64,000 nucleotides of DNA from Petrolisthes cinctipes (taxonomy: Eukaryota > Arthropoda > Malacostraca > Decapoda > Porcellanidae), in NCBI GenBank assembly GCA_033782935.1, contig JAWQEG010000003.1, forward strand, positions 2,678,501 to 2,742,500. Direction: 5' to 3'. Below, piece after piece: positions 32,851-46,664 of the stretch. Within the stretch, counting starts at the first letter, position 1. Each line of letters opens with the position of its first letter. The notes below the pieces were generated by a model, which was not told the DNA's origin, did no database searches, and saw only the letters and a program-made list of their open reading frames with translations. The position numbers and the translations under genes were made by a program.

Positions 32851-35800
32851 CGATATCTCAAATTCATGCCCAAAACACCCGAAAATTCGATATTTTGGTG
32901 TCCCACACGCAAACTGTACATGCCTACTCCATGTTAGAGTATTTTCAAAATACAGGCCCAAAACATACTGAAAATCGATCTTTTAGGTGCCCAAAAGTCG
33001 ATATGTGCATGCATCTTCTGTACCCGTTTATATCCCAAATTCCACCTCAAAACACCCGAAAATACGATATTTTGGGGTCCCAGAAGCGACCTGTACATGC
33101 CTACTTAGTGCTAGAATATGTTCAAAATATAGGCCCAAAACATGCTAAAAATCGATATTTTAGGTGCCCAAAGTCGATATCTCAAATTCAGGCCCAAAAC
33201 ACCAGAAAATTCGATATTTTGGGGTACCAGAAGCGAACTGTACATGCCTACTCTGTGTTAGAGTATTTTCAAAATACAGGCCCAAAGCATACTGAAAATC
33301 GATCTTTTAGGTGCCCAAAAGTCGATATGTGCATGCATCTTCTGTACCCGTTTATATCTCAAATTTAGGCTCCAAACACCCGATTATTCGATATTTTGGG
33401 GTCCCAGAAGCGATCTGTACATGCCTACTCAGATGCAGTCCCAAAACATGCTGAAAATCGATATTTTAGGTGCCCAAAGTCAACATGTGTATGCATCTTC
33501 TGCACTCGTTTATATCTCAAATTAAACCTCAAAACACCAGAAAAATTCGATAATTTTGGATCCCAGAAGCGATCGGTACATGTCTAGTCAGTGCTAAAAT
33601 GTTTTCAAAATATAGGCTCAAAACATGCTAAAAATCGATATTTTAAGATTCCAAAGTCGATATGTGCATGCATTTTCTGTACCCGTTTATATCTCAAATT
33701 CAGGCTCAAAAGACCCGAAAATTCGATATTTTTGGGTCCCAGAAGCGATCTGCACATGCCTACTCCTATTTAGAGTATTTTCAAAATACCGGCCCAAAAC
33801 ATGCTGAAAATCGATATTTTAGGTACCCAAAGTCAATATGTGCATGCATCTTCTGTACCCGTTTATATCCCAAATTCATGCTCAAAACACCCGAAAATTC
33901 GGTATTTTTGGGCCCTAGAAGCGATCTGTACATCCCTACTCCTAGTTAGAATGTTTTCAAGATACAGACCCAAAACATGCTCAAAATCGATATTTTAGGT
34001 GCCCAAAAGTCGATATCTGCATGCATCTTCTGTACCCGTTTATATCTCAAATTCAGGCTCAAAACACCCGAAAATTCGTTATTTTGGGGTCCCAGAAGCG
34101 ATCTGTACATGCCTACTCAGTGCTAGAATATTTTCAAAATTTAGGCCCAAAACATGCTAAAAATCGATATTTTAGCTGCCCAAAGTCGGTATCTCAAATT
34201 CAGGCCCAAAACACCCAAAAATTCGATATTTTGGGGTCCCAAAAGCGATCTGTACATGCCTACTCCGAGTTAGAGTATTTTCAATATACAGGCCCAAAAC
34301 ATACTGAAAATCGATCTTTTAGGTGCCCAAAATTCGATATGTGGATGCATCTTCTGTACCCGTTTATATCTCAAATTCAGGCTCAAAACACCCGAAAATT
34401 CGATATTTTGTGGTCTCAGAAGGGATCTGTACTTGCCTACTCCGTGGTAGAGTATTTTCAAAATACAGGCCCAAAACAAGCTGAAAATCGATATTTTAGG
34501 TGACCAAAGTCAATATGTGTATGCATCTTCTGCACCCGTTTATATCCCAAATTCAAGCTCAAAACACCCGAAAATTCGATATTTTTGGGTTCCATAAACG
34601 ATCTGTACATGCCTACTCAGTGCTAGAATGTTTTCAAAATATAGGCTCAAAACATGCTAAAAATCGATATTTTAATTGTCCAAAGTCGATATGTGCATGC
34701 ATCATCTGTACCCGTTTATATCTCAAATTCAGGCTCAAAACACCCGAAAATTCGATATTTTGGGGTCCCAGAAATGATCTGTACATGCCTACTTAGTGCT
34801 AGAATATTTTTCAAAATATAGGCCCAAAACATGCTAAAAATCGATATTTTAGGTGCCCAAAGTCGAAATTTTAAATTCAGGCCCAAAACACCCGAAAATT
34901 CGATAATTTGGGGTCCCAGAAGCGAACTGTACATGCCTACTCCGTGTTAGAGTATTTTCAAAATACAGGCTCAAAACATACTGAAAATCGATCTTTTAGG
35001 TGCCCAAAAGTCCGATATGTGCATGCATCTTCTGTACCCGTTTATATCTCAAAATCAGGCTCCAAACACCCGAAAATTCAATATTTTGGGATCCCAGAAG
35101 CGATCTGTACATGCCTTCTCAGTGCTAGAATGTTTTCAAAATATAGGCTCAAAACATGCTAAAAATCGATATTTTAAGTTTCCAAAGTCGATATGTGCAT
35201 GCATCATCTGTACCCGTTTATATCTCAAATTCAGGCTCAAAACACCTGAAAATTCGATATTTTGGGGTCCCAGAAGTGATCTGTACATGCCTACTTAGTG
35301 CTAGAATATTTTCAAAATATAGGCCCAAAACATGCTAAAAATCGATATTTTAGGTGCCCAAAGTCGATATATCAAATTCAGGCCCAAAACACCCGCAAAT
35401 TCGATATTTTGGGGTCCCAGAAGCGAACTGTACATGCCTACTCCGTGTTAGAGTATTTTCAAAATACAGGCCCAAAACATACTGAAAATCGATCTTTTAG
35501 GTGCCCAAAAGTCGATATGTGCATGCATTTTCTGTACCCGTTTATATCTCAAATTTAGGCTCCAAACACCCGATTATTCAATATTTTGGGGTCCCAGAAG
35601 CGATCTGTACATGCCTACTCAGATGCAGGCCCAAAACATGCTGAAAATCGATATTTTAGGTGCCCAAAGTCAACATGTGTATGCATCTTCTGCACTCGTT
35701 TATATCTCAAATTCAACCTCAAAACACCCGAAAATTCGATAATTTTGGGTCCCAGAAGCAATCTGTACATGTCTAGTCAGTGCTGGAACGTTTTCAAAAT

Positions 35801-37023
35801 ATAGGCTCAAAACATGCTAAAAATCGATATTTTAAGATTCCAAAGTCGATATGTGCATGCATCTACTGTACCCGTTTATATCTCAAATTCAGGCTCAAAA
35901 CACCCGAAAATTCGATATTTTGGGGTCCCAGAAGCGATCTGTACATGCCTACTCCTAGTTAGAATATTTTCAAAATAGAGTCCCAAAACATGCGGAAAAT
36001 CAATATTTTAGGTGCCCACAGTCAATATGTGCATTCATCTTCTGTACTCGTTTATATCTCAAATTCAGGCTCAAAACACCCGAAAATTCGGTATTTTTGG
36101 TTCCTAGAAGCGATCTGTACATCCCTACTCATAGTTTGAATGTTTTCAAGATACAGACCCAAAACATGCTCAAAATCGATATTTTAGGTGCCCAAAAGTC
36201 GATATGTGTATGCATCTTCTGCACCCGTTTATATCCCAAATTCAACCTCAAAACACTCGAAAATTCGAAATTTTTTTGTCCCAGAAGCGATCTGTACATG
36301 CCTACTCAGTGCTAGAATTTTTTTCAAAATATAGGCTCAAAATATGCTAAAAATCGATATTTTAAGTGTCCAAAGTCGATATGTGAATGCATCATTTGTA
36401 CCCGTTTATATCTCAAATTCAGGCTCAAAACACCCGAAAATTCGATATTTTGGGGTACCAGAAGTGATTTATACATGCCTATTTAGTGCTAGAATATTTT
36501 CAAAATATAGGCCCAAAACATGCTAAAAATCGATATTTTAGGTGCCCAAAGTCGATATCTCAAATTAAGGCCCAAAACACCCGAAAATTCGATATTTTTG
36601 GGTCCCAGAAGCAATCTGTACATGCCTACTCCGTGTTAGAGTATTTTCAAAATACAGGCCGAAAACATTCTGAAAATCGATCCTTTAAGTGCCCAAAAGT
36701 CGATATGTGCATGCATCTTCTGTACCCGTTTATATCTCAAATTCAGGCTCCAAACACCCGAAAATTCGATATTTTGGGGTCCCAGAAGTGATCTGTACAT
36801 GCCTACTTAGTGCTAGAATATTTTCAAAATATAGGCCCAAAACATGCTAAAAATCGATATTTTAAGTGCCCAAAGTCGATATCTCAAATTCAGGCCCAAA
36901 ACACCCGAAAATTCGATATTTTGGGGTCCCAGAAGCGAACTGTACATGCCTACTCCGTGTCAGTGTATTTTCAAAATACAGGCCCAAAACATACTGAAAA
37001 TCGATCATTTAGGTGCCCAAAGT
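32851..37023 (+). repeat. 4,173-bp tandem duplication, first copy
   Basis: About 24 monomers form a block that is repeated next to itself at 37024-41195. Private markers shared by both copies include ACCCGATTATTCG (33379 and 37552), AATTCGATATGTGG, GTCGAAATTTTAAATTC, TGCTGGAACGTTTTC, ATGCGGAAAATCAATATT and CGAAATTTTTTTGTCCC. The left third (to about 34690) also matches 20.75-22.77 kb, so the block grew from the large duplicated segment. The breakpoint lies within the S-monomer sequence CCCAAAGTCGATATCTC, where homology hides the exact base. Confidence 0.9.
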
Positions 37024-40000
37024 CGATATCTCAAATTCATGCCCAAAACACCCGAAAATTCGATATTTTGGTGTCCCAGAAGCAAACTGTACATGCCTAC
37101 TCCATGTTAGAGTATTTTCAAAATACAGGCCCAAAACATACTGAAAATCGATCTTTTAGGTTCCCAAAAGTCGATATGTGCATGCATCTTCTGTACCCGT
37201 TTATATCCCAAATTCAACCTCAAAACACCCGAAAATACGATATTTTGGGGTCCCAGAAGCGACCTGTACATGCCTACTTAGTGCTAGAATATGTTCAAAA
37301 TATAGGCCCAAAACATGCTAAAAATCGATATTTTAGGTGCCCAAAGTCGATATCTCAAATTCAGGCCCAAAACACCAGAAAATTCGATATTTTGGGGTAC
37401 CAGAAGCGAACTGTACATGCCTACTCTGTGTTAGAGTATTTTCAAAATACAGGCCCAAAGCATACTGAAAATCGATCTTTTAGGTGCCCAAAAGTCGATA
37501 TGTGCATGCATCTTCTGTACCCGTTTATATCTCAAATTTAGGCTCCAAACACCCGATTATTCGATATTTTGGGGTCCCAGAAGCGATCTGTACATGCCTA
37601 CTCAGATGCAGTCCCAAAACATGCTGAAAATCGATATTTTAGGTGCCCAAAGTCAACATGTGTATGCATCTTCTGCACTCGTTTATATCTCAAATTAAAC
37701 CTCAAAACACCAGAAAAATTCGATAATTTTGGATCCCAGAAGCGATCGGTACATGTCTAGTCAGTGCTAAAATGTTTTCAAAATATAGGCTCAAAACATG
37801 CTAAAAATCTATATTTTAAGTGTCCAAAGTCGATATGTGCATGCATTTTCTGTACCCGTTTATATCTCAAATTCAGGCTCAAAACACCCGAAAATTCGAT
37901 ATTTTTGGGTCCCAGAAGCGATCTGCACATGCCTACTCCTATTTAGAGTATTTTCAAAATACCGGCCCAAAACATGCTGAAAATCGATATTTTAGGTACC
38001 CAAAGTCAATATGTGCATGCATCTTCTGTACCCGTTTATATCTGAAATTCATGCTCAAAACACCCGAAAATTCGGTATTTTTGGGCCCTAGAAGCGATCT
38101 GTACATCCCTACTCCTAGTTAGAATGTTTTCAAGATACAGACCCAAAACATGCTCAAAATCGATATTTTAGGTGCCCAAAAGTCGATATCTGCATGCATC
38201 TTCTGTACCCGTTTATATCTCAAATTCAGGCTCAAAAGACCCGATAATTCGTTATTTTGGGGTCCCAGAAGCGATCTGTACATGCCTTCTCAGTGCTAGA
38301 ATATTTTCAAAATTTAGGCCCAAAACATGCTAAAAATCGATATTTTAGGTGCCCAAAGTCGGTATCTCAAATTCAGGCCCAAAACACCCAAAAATTCGAT
38401 ATTTTGGGGTCCCAAAAGCGATCTGTACATGCCTACTCCGAGTTAGAGTATTTTCAATATACAGGCCCAAAACATACTGAAAATCGATCTTTTAGGTGCC
38501 CAAAATTCGATATGTGGATGCATCTTCTGTACCCGTTTATATCTCAAATTCAGGCTCAAAACACCCGAAAATTCGATATTTTGTGGTCTCAGAAGGGATC
38601 TGTACTTGCCTACTCCGTGGTAGAGTATTTTCAAAATACAGGCCCAAAACAAGCTGAAAATCGATATTTTAGGTGACCAAAGTCAATATGTGTATGCATC
38701 TTCTGCACCCGTTTATATCCCAAATTCAACCTCAAAACACCCGAAAATTCGATATTTTTGGGTTCCATAAACGATCTGTACATGCCTACTCAGTGCTAGA
38801 ATGTTTTCAAAATATAGGCTCAAAACATGCTAAAAATCGATATTTTAATTGTCCAAAGTCGATATGTGCATGCATCATCTGTACCCGTTTATATCTCAAA
38901 TTCAGGCTCAAAACACCCGAAAATTCGATATTTTGGGGTCCCAGAAATGATCTGTACATGCCTACTTAGTGCTAGAATATTTTTCAAAATATAGGCCCAA
39001 AACATGCTAAAAATCGATATTTTAGGTGCCCAAAGTCGAAATTTTAAATTCAGGCCCAAAACACCCGAAAATTCGATAATTTGGGGTCCCAGAAGCGAAC
39101 TGTACATGCCTACTCCGTGTTAGAGTATTTTCAAAATACAGGCTCAAAACATACTGAAAATCGATCTTTTAAGTGCCCAAAAGTCGATATGTGCATGCAT
39201 CTTCTGTACCCGTTTATATCTCAAAATCAGGCTCCAAACACCCGAAAATTCAATATTTTGGGATCCCAGAAGCGATCTGTACATGCCTTCTCAGTGCTAG
39301 AATGTTTTCAAAATATAGGCTCAAAACATGCTAAAAATCGATATTTTAAGTTTCCAAAGTCGATATGTGCATGCATCATCTGTACCCGTTTATATCTCAA
39401 ATTCAGGCTCAAAACACCTGAAAATTCGATATTTTGGGGTCCCAGAAGTGATCTGTACATGCCTACTTAGTGCTAGAATATTTTCAAAATATAGGCCCAA
39501 AACATGCTAAAAATCGATATTTTAGGTGCCCAAAGTCGATATATCAAATTCAGGCCCAAAACACCCGCAAATTCGATATTTTGGGGTCCCAGAAGCGAAC
39601 TGTACATGCCTACTCCGTGTTAGAGTATTTTCAAAATACAGGCCCAAAACATACTGAAAATCGATCTTTTAGGTGCCCAAAAGTCGATATGTGCATGCAT
39701 TTTCTGTACCCGTTTATATCTCAAATTTAGGCTCTAAACACCCGATTATTCAATATTTTGGGGTCCCAGAAGCGATCTGTACATGCCTACTCAGATGCAG
39801 GCCCAAAACATGCTGAAAATCGATATTTTAGGTGCCCAAAGTCAACATGTGTATGCATCTTCTGCACTCGTTTATATCTCAAATTCAACCTCAAAACACC
39901 CGAAAATTCGATAATTTTGGGTCCTAGAAGCAATCTGTACATGTCTAGTCAGTGCTGGAACGTTTTCAAAATATAGGCTCAAAACATGCTAAAAATCGAT

Positions 40001-41195
40001 ATTTTAAGATTCCAAAGTCGATATGTGCATGCATCTACTGTACCCGTTTATATCTCAAATTCAGGCTCAAAACACCCGAAAATTCGATATTTTGGGGTCC
40101 CAGAAGCGATCTGTACATGCCTACTCCTAGTTAGAATATTTTCAAAATAGAGTCCCAAAACATGCGGAAAATCAATATTTTAGGTGCCCACAGTCAATAT
40201 GTGCATTCATCTTCTGTACTCGTTTATATCTCAAATTCAGTCTCAAAACACCCGAAAATTCGGTATTTTTGGTTCCTAGAAGCGATCTGTACATCCCTAC
40301 TCATAGTTAGAATGTTTTCAAGATACAGACCCAAAACATGCTCAAAATCGATATTTTAGGTGCCCAAAAGTCGATATGTGTATGCATCTTCTGCACCCGT
40401 TTATATCCCAAATTCAACCTCAAAACACTCGAAAATTCGAAATTTTTTTGTCCCAGAAGCGATCTGTACATGCCTACTCAGTGCTAGAATTTTTTTCAAA
40501 ATATAGGCTCAAAACATGCTAAAAATCGATATTTTAAGTGTCCAAAGTCGATATGTGAATGCATCATCTGTACCCGTTTATATCTCAAATTCAGGCTCAA
40601 AACACCCGAAAATTCAATATTTTGGGGTACCAGAAGTGATTTATACATGCCTATTTAGTGCTAGAATATTTTCAAAATATAGGCCCAAAACATGCTAAAA
40701 ATCGATATTTTAGGTGCCCAAAGTCGATATCTCAAATTAAGGCCCAAAACACCCGAAAATTCGATATTTTTGGGTCCCAGAAGCAATCTGTACATGCCTA
40801 CTCCGTGTTAGAGTATTTTCAAAATACAGGCCGAAAACATTCTGAAAATCGATCCTTTAAGTGCCCAAAAGTCGATATGTGCATGCATCTTCTGTACCCG
40901 TTTATATCTCAAATTCCGGCTTCAAACACCCGAAAATTCGATATTTTGGGGTCCCAGAAGTGATCTGTACATGCCTACTTAGTGCTAGAATATTTTCAAA
41001 ATATAGGCCCAAAACATGCTAAAAATCGATATTTTAAGTGCCCAAAGTCGATATCTCAAATTCAGGCCCAAAACACCCGAAAATTCGATATTTTGGGGTC
41101 CCAGAAGCGAACTGTACATGCCTACTCCGTGTCAGTGTATTTTCAAAATACAGGCCCAAAACATACTGAAAATCGATCATTTAGGTGCCCAAAAG
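37024..41195 (+). repeat. 4,172-bp tandem duplication, second copy
   Basis: The offset is 4,173 up to about 35012 in the first copy and 4,172 after it. The step is one base: AAGTCCGATATG in the first copy against AAGTCGATATG here. Other differences I can see are scattered single changes, for example AGTGTCCAAAG against AGATTCCAAAG and AAAACACCCG against AAAAGACCCG. This is the youngest large event in the window on that evidence, unless it is an assembly error. Confidence 0.9.
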
Positions 41196-41999
41196 TCGAT
41201 ATCTCAAATTCAGGCTCAAAACACCCGAAAATTCGATATTTTGGGGTCCCAGAAGCGAACTGTACATGCCTACTCCGTGTTAGAGTATTTTCAAAATACA
41301 GGCCCAAAACATACTATAAATCGATCTTTTAAGTGACCAAAGTCAATATATGTATGCATCTTCTGCACCCGTTTATATCCCAAATTCAACCTCAAAACAC
41401 CCGAAAAATCGATATTTTGGGGTCCCAGAAGCGATCTGTACATGCCTACTCAGATGCAGGCCCAAAAGAGGCTGAAAATCGATATTTTAGGTGCCCAAAG
41501 TCAACATGTGTATGCATCTTCTTCACTCGTTTATATCTCAAATTCAACCTCAAAACACCCGAAAATTCGATATTTTTGGGTCCCAGAAGCGATCTGTACA
41601 TGTCTAGTCAGTGCTAGAATGTTTTCAAAATATAGGCTCAAAACATGCTAAAAATCGATATTTTAAGTGTCCAAAGTCGATATGTGCATGCATCTTCTGT
41701 ACCCGTTTATATCTCAAATTCAGGCTCAAAACACAAGTAAATTCGATATTTTTGGGACCCAGAAGCGATCTGTACATGCCTGCTCGTTGTTAGAGTATTT
41801 TCAAAATACAGGCCCAAAACAAGCTGAAAATCGATATTCTAGGTGACCAAAGTCAATACGTGTATGCATCTTCTGCACCCGTTTATATCCCAAATTTAAC
41901 CTCAAAACACCCGAAAATTCTATATTTTTGGGTCCCAGAAGCGATCTGTACATGCCTACTCAGTGCTAGAATTTTCTCAAATTAAAGGCTCAAAACATG

Positions 42000-43228
42000 C
42001 TAAAATCAATATTTTAAGTGTCCAAAGTCGATATGTGCATGCATCATCTGTACCCGTTTATATCTCAAATTCAGGCTCAAAACACCCGAAAATTTGATAT
42101 TTTGGGGTCCCAGAAGTGATCTGTACATGCCTACTTAGTGCAAAAATATTTTCAAAATATAGGGCCAAAACATGCTAAAAATCGATATTTTAGGTGCCCA
42201 GAGTCGATATCTCAAATTAAGGCCCAAAACATCCGAAAAGTCGATATTTTAGGGTCCCAGAAGCGAACTGTACATGCCTACTCCGTGTTAGAGTATTTTC
42301 AAAATACATGCCAAAACATACTGAAAATCGATATTTTAAGTGTCTAAAGTCGATATGTGCATGCATCATCTGTACCCGTTTATATCTCAAATTCAGGCTC
42401 AAAACACCCGAAAATTCGATATTTTGGGGTCCCAGAAGTGATTTATACATGCCTACTTAGTGCTAGAATATTTTCAAAATATAGGCCCAAAACATGCTAA
42501 AAATCGATATTTTAGGTGCCCAAAGTCGATATCTCAAATTAAGGCCCAAAACACCCGAAAATTCGATATTTTCGGGTTCCAGAAGCAATCTGTACATGCC
42601 TACTCCGTGTTAGAGTATTTTCAAAATACAGGCCGAAAACATACTGAAAATCGATATTTTAAGTGCCCAAAAGTCGTATTTGTGCATGCATCTTCTGTAC
42701 CCGTTTATATATCAAATTCAGGCTCCAAACACCCGAAAATTTGATATTTTGGGGTCTCAGAAGTGATCTGTACATGCCTACTTAGTGCTAGAATATTTTC
42801 AAAATATAGGCCCAAAACATGCTAAAAATCGATATTTTAGGTGCCCAAAGTCGATATCTCAAATTCAGGCCCAAATCACCCGAAAATTCGATATTTTGGG
42901 GTCCCAGAAGCGAACTGTGCATGCCTACTCCGTGTTAGAGTATTTTCAAAATACAGGCCCAAAACATACTGAAAATCGATCATTTAGGTGCCCAAAAGTC
43001 GATATCTCAAATTCAGGCCCAAAACACCCGAAAATTCGATATTTTGGGTCCCAGAAGCGAACTGTACATGCCTACTCCGTGTTAGAGTATTTTCAAATTA
43101 CAGGCCCAAATCATACTGTAAATCGATCTTTTAAGTGACCAAAGTCAATATATGTATGCATCTTCTGCACCCGTTTATATCCCAAATTCAAGCTCAAAAC
43201 ACCCGAAAATTCGATATTTTGGGGTCCC
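42000..43228 (+). repeat. 1.29-kb block, first copy
   Basis: It is repeated at about 43294-44522, offset 1,293-1,294. Shared markers are CCAGAGTCGATATC, CATCCGAAAAGTCG, ATTTTAGGGTCCC, GTGATTTATACATG, GTCGTATTTGTGC (42673 and 43967) and GATCATTTAGG. Monomers include S types and a 178-bp L with one extra base. Confidence 0.84.
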
Positions 43229-43293
43229 AGAAGTGATCTGTACATGCCTACTCAGTGCTAGAATGTTTTCAAAATATAGGCTCAAAACATGCT

Positions 43294-44522
43294 AAAAATC
43301 GATATTTTAAGTGTCCAAAGTCGATATGTGCATGCATCATCTGTTTCCGTTTATATCTCAAATTCAGGCTCAAAACACCCGAAAATTTGATATTTTGGGG
43401 TCCCAGAAGTGATCTGTACATGCCTACTTAGTGCTAAAATATTTTCAAAATATAGGGCCAAAACATGCTAAAAATCGATATTTTAGGTGCCCAGAGTCGA
43501 TATCTCAAATTCAGGCCCAAAACATCCGAAAAGTCGATATTTTAGGGTCCCAGAAGCGAACTGTACATGCCTACTCCGTGTTAGAATATTTTCAAAATAC
43601 ATGCCCAAAACATACTGAAAATCGATATTTTAAGTGTCCAAAGTCGATATGTGCATGCATCATCTGTACCCGTTTATATCTCAAATTCAGGCTCAAAACA
43701 CCCGATAATTCGATATTTTGGGGTCCCAGAAGTGATTTATACATGCCTACTTAGTGCTAGAATATTTTCAAAATATAGGCCCAAAACATGCTAAAAATCG
43801 ATATTTTAGGTGCCCAAAGTCGATATCTCAAATTAAGGCCCAAAACACCCGAAAATTCGATATTTTTGGGTCCCAGAAGCAATCTGTATATGCCTACTCC
43901 GTGTTAGAGTATTTTCAAAATACAGGCCGAAAACATACTGAAAATCGATCTTTTAAGTGCCCTAAAGTCGTATTTGTGCATGCATCTTCTGTACCCGTTT
44001 ATATCTCAAATTCAGGCTCAAAACACCCGAAAATTTGATATTTTGGGGTCCCAGAAGTGATCTGTACATGCCTACTTAGTGCTAGAATATTTTCAAAATA
44101 TAGGCCCAAAACATGCTAAAAATCGATATTTTAGGTGCCCAAAGTCGATATCTCAAATTCAGGCCCAAATCACCCGAAAATTCGATATTTTGGGGTCCCA
44201 GAAGCGAACTGTACATGCCTACTTCGTGTTAGAGTATTTTCAAAATACAGGCCCAAAACATACTGAAAATCGATCATTTAGGTGCCCAAAAGTCGATATC
44301 TCAAATTCAGGCCCAAAACACCCGAAAATTCGATATTTTGGGGTCCCAGAAGCGAACTGTACATGCCTACTCCGTGTTAGAGTATTTTCAAAATATAGGC
44401 CCAAAACATACTGTAAATCGATCTTTTAAGTGACCAAAGTCAATATATGTATGCATCTTCTGCACCCGTTTATATCCCAAATTCAAGCTCAAAACACCCG
44501 AAAATTCGATATTTTGGGGTCC
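43294..44522 (+). repeat. 1.29-kb block, second copy
   Basis: It follows 42000-43228 closely. It differs by ATCTGTTTCCG against ATCTGTACCCG and by small changes such as CCCTAAAGTCG. After about 44522 this copy enters a D+E pair (AATAGAGGCTG), whereas the first copy enters an L monomer with AGAAGTGATC. Confidence 0.84.
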
Positions 44523-45039
44523 CAGAAGCGATCTGTACATGCCTACTCAGATGCAGGCCCAATAGAGGCTGAAAATCGATATTTTAGGGGCCCTAAGTCA
44601 ACATGTGTATGCATCTTCTGCACTCGTTTATATCTCAAATTCAACCTAAAAACACCCGAAAATTCGATAATTTTGGGTCCCATAAGCGATCTGTACATGT
44701 CTAGTCAGTGCTAGAATGTTTTCAAAATATAGGCTCAAAACATGCTAAAAATCGATATTTTAAGTGTCCAAAGTCGATATGTGCATGCATCTTCTGTACC
44801 CGTTTATATCTCAAATTCAGGCTCAAAACACCCGAAAATTCGATATTTTTGGGTCCCAGAAGCGATCTGTACATGCCTACTCCGTGTTAGAGTATTTTCA
44901 AAATACAGGCCCAAAACATACTGAAAATCGATATTTTAGGTGACCAAAGTCAATACGTGTATGCATCTTCTGCACCCGTATATATCCCTAATTTAACCTC
45001 AAAACACCCGAAAATTCGATATTTTGGGGTCCCAGAAGC

Positions 45040-45680
45040 GATCTGTACATGCCTACTCAGTGCTAGAATGTTTTCAAAATATAGGCTCAAAACATGCTAA
45101 AAATCGATATTTTAAGTGTACAAAGTCGATATGTGCATGCATCATCTGTACCCGTTTATATCTCAAATTCAGGCTCAAAACACCCGAAAATTCGATATTT
45201 TGGGGTCCCAGAAGTGATCTGTACATGCCTACTTAGTGCTCGAATATTTTCAAAATATAGGCCCAAAACATGCTAAAAATCGATATTTTAGGTGCCCAAA
45301 GTCGATATATCAAATTCAGGCCCAAAACACCCGAAAATTCGATATTTTGGGGTCCCAGAAGCGAACTGTACATTCCTACTCCTTGTTAGAGTATTTTCAA
45401 AACACAGGCCCAAAACATACTGAAAATCGATCTTTCAAGTGCCCAAAAGTCGATATGTTCATGCATCTTCTGTACCCGTTTATATCTCAAATTCTGACTC
45501 CAAACACCCAAAAATTCGATATTTTGGTGTCCCAGAAGCGATCTGTACATGCCTACTCAGATGCAGGCCAAAAACATGCTGAAAATCGATATTTTAGGTG
45601 CCCAAAGTCAACATGTGTATGCATCTTCTGCACTCGTTTATATCTCAAATTCAACCTCAAAACACCCGAAAATTCGATAT
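45040..45680 (+). repeat. Block repeated at 54932-55572 (offset 9,892)
   Basis: Shared rare variants are AAGTGTACAAAGTCG (45114 and 55006), TTAGTGCTCGAATATT, TACATTCCTACTCCTTG, TGTTCATGCATC and CAGATGCAGGCCAAAAAC. Both copies run S, L, D, E. The 9.9 kb separation shows exchange over a distance as well as between neighbours. Confidence 0.8.
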
Positions 45681-46664
45681 TTTTGGGTCCCAGAAGCGAT
45701 CTGTACATGTCTAGTCAGTGCTAGAATGTTTTCAAAATATAGGTCCAAAACATGCTAAAAATTGGTATTTTAAGTGTCCAAAGTCGATATCTGCATGCAT
45801 CTTCTGTACCCGTTTATATCTCAAATTCAGGCTCAAAACACCCGAAAATTCGATATTTTTGGGTCCCAGAAGTGATCTGTACATGCCTACTTAGTGCTAA
45901 AATATTTTCAAAATATAGGGCCAAAACATGCTAAAAATCGATATTTTAGGTGCCCAAAGTCGATATCTCAAATTCAGGCCCAAAACACCCGAAAATTCGA
46001 TATTTTGGGGTCCTAGAAGCGAACTGTACATGCCTACTCCGTGTTAGAGTATTTTCAAAATACAGGCCCAAAACATACTGAAAATCGATCTTTTAGGTGC
46101 CCAAAAGTCGATATGTGAATGCATTTTCTGTACCCGTTTATATCTCAAATTTAGGCTCCAATAACCCGATTAATCGATATTTTGGGGTCCCAGAAGCGAT
46201 CTGTACATGCCTACTCAGATGCAGGCCCAAAACATGCTGAAAATCGATATTTTAGGTGCCCAAAGTCAACATGTGTATGCATCTTCTGCACTCGTTTATA
46301 TCTCAAATTCAACCTCAAAACACCCGAAAATTCGATAATTTTGGGTCCCAGAAGCGATCTGTACATGCCTGCTCCCTGTTAGAGTATTTTCAAAATACAG
46401 GCCCAAAACAAGCTGAAAATCGATATTTTAGGTGACCAAAGTCAATACGTGTATGCATCTTCTGCACCCGTTTATATCCCATATTTAACCTCAAAACACC
46501 CGAAAATTCTATATTTTTGGGTCCCAGAAGCGATCTGTACATGCCTACTCAGTGCTAGAATGTTTTCAAAATATAGGCTCAAAACATGCTAAAAATCGAT
46601 ATTTTAAGTGTCCAAAGTCGATATGTGCATGCATCTTCTGTACCCGTTTATATCTCAAATTCAG

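Noticed and set aside
36810..37541. 243-codon open frame as a repeat-containing protein
   Set aside because: It spans S and 177-bp L monomers that happen to stay in frame. The sister copy at 40982 is cut to 116 codons by ordinary monomer variation, which argues against selection.
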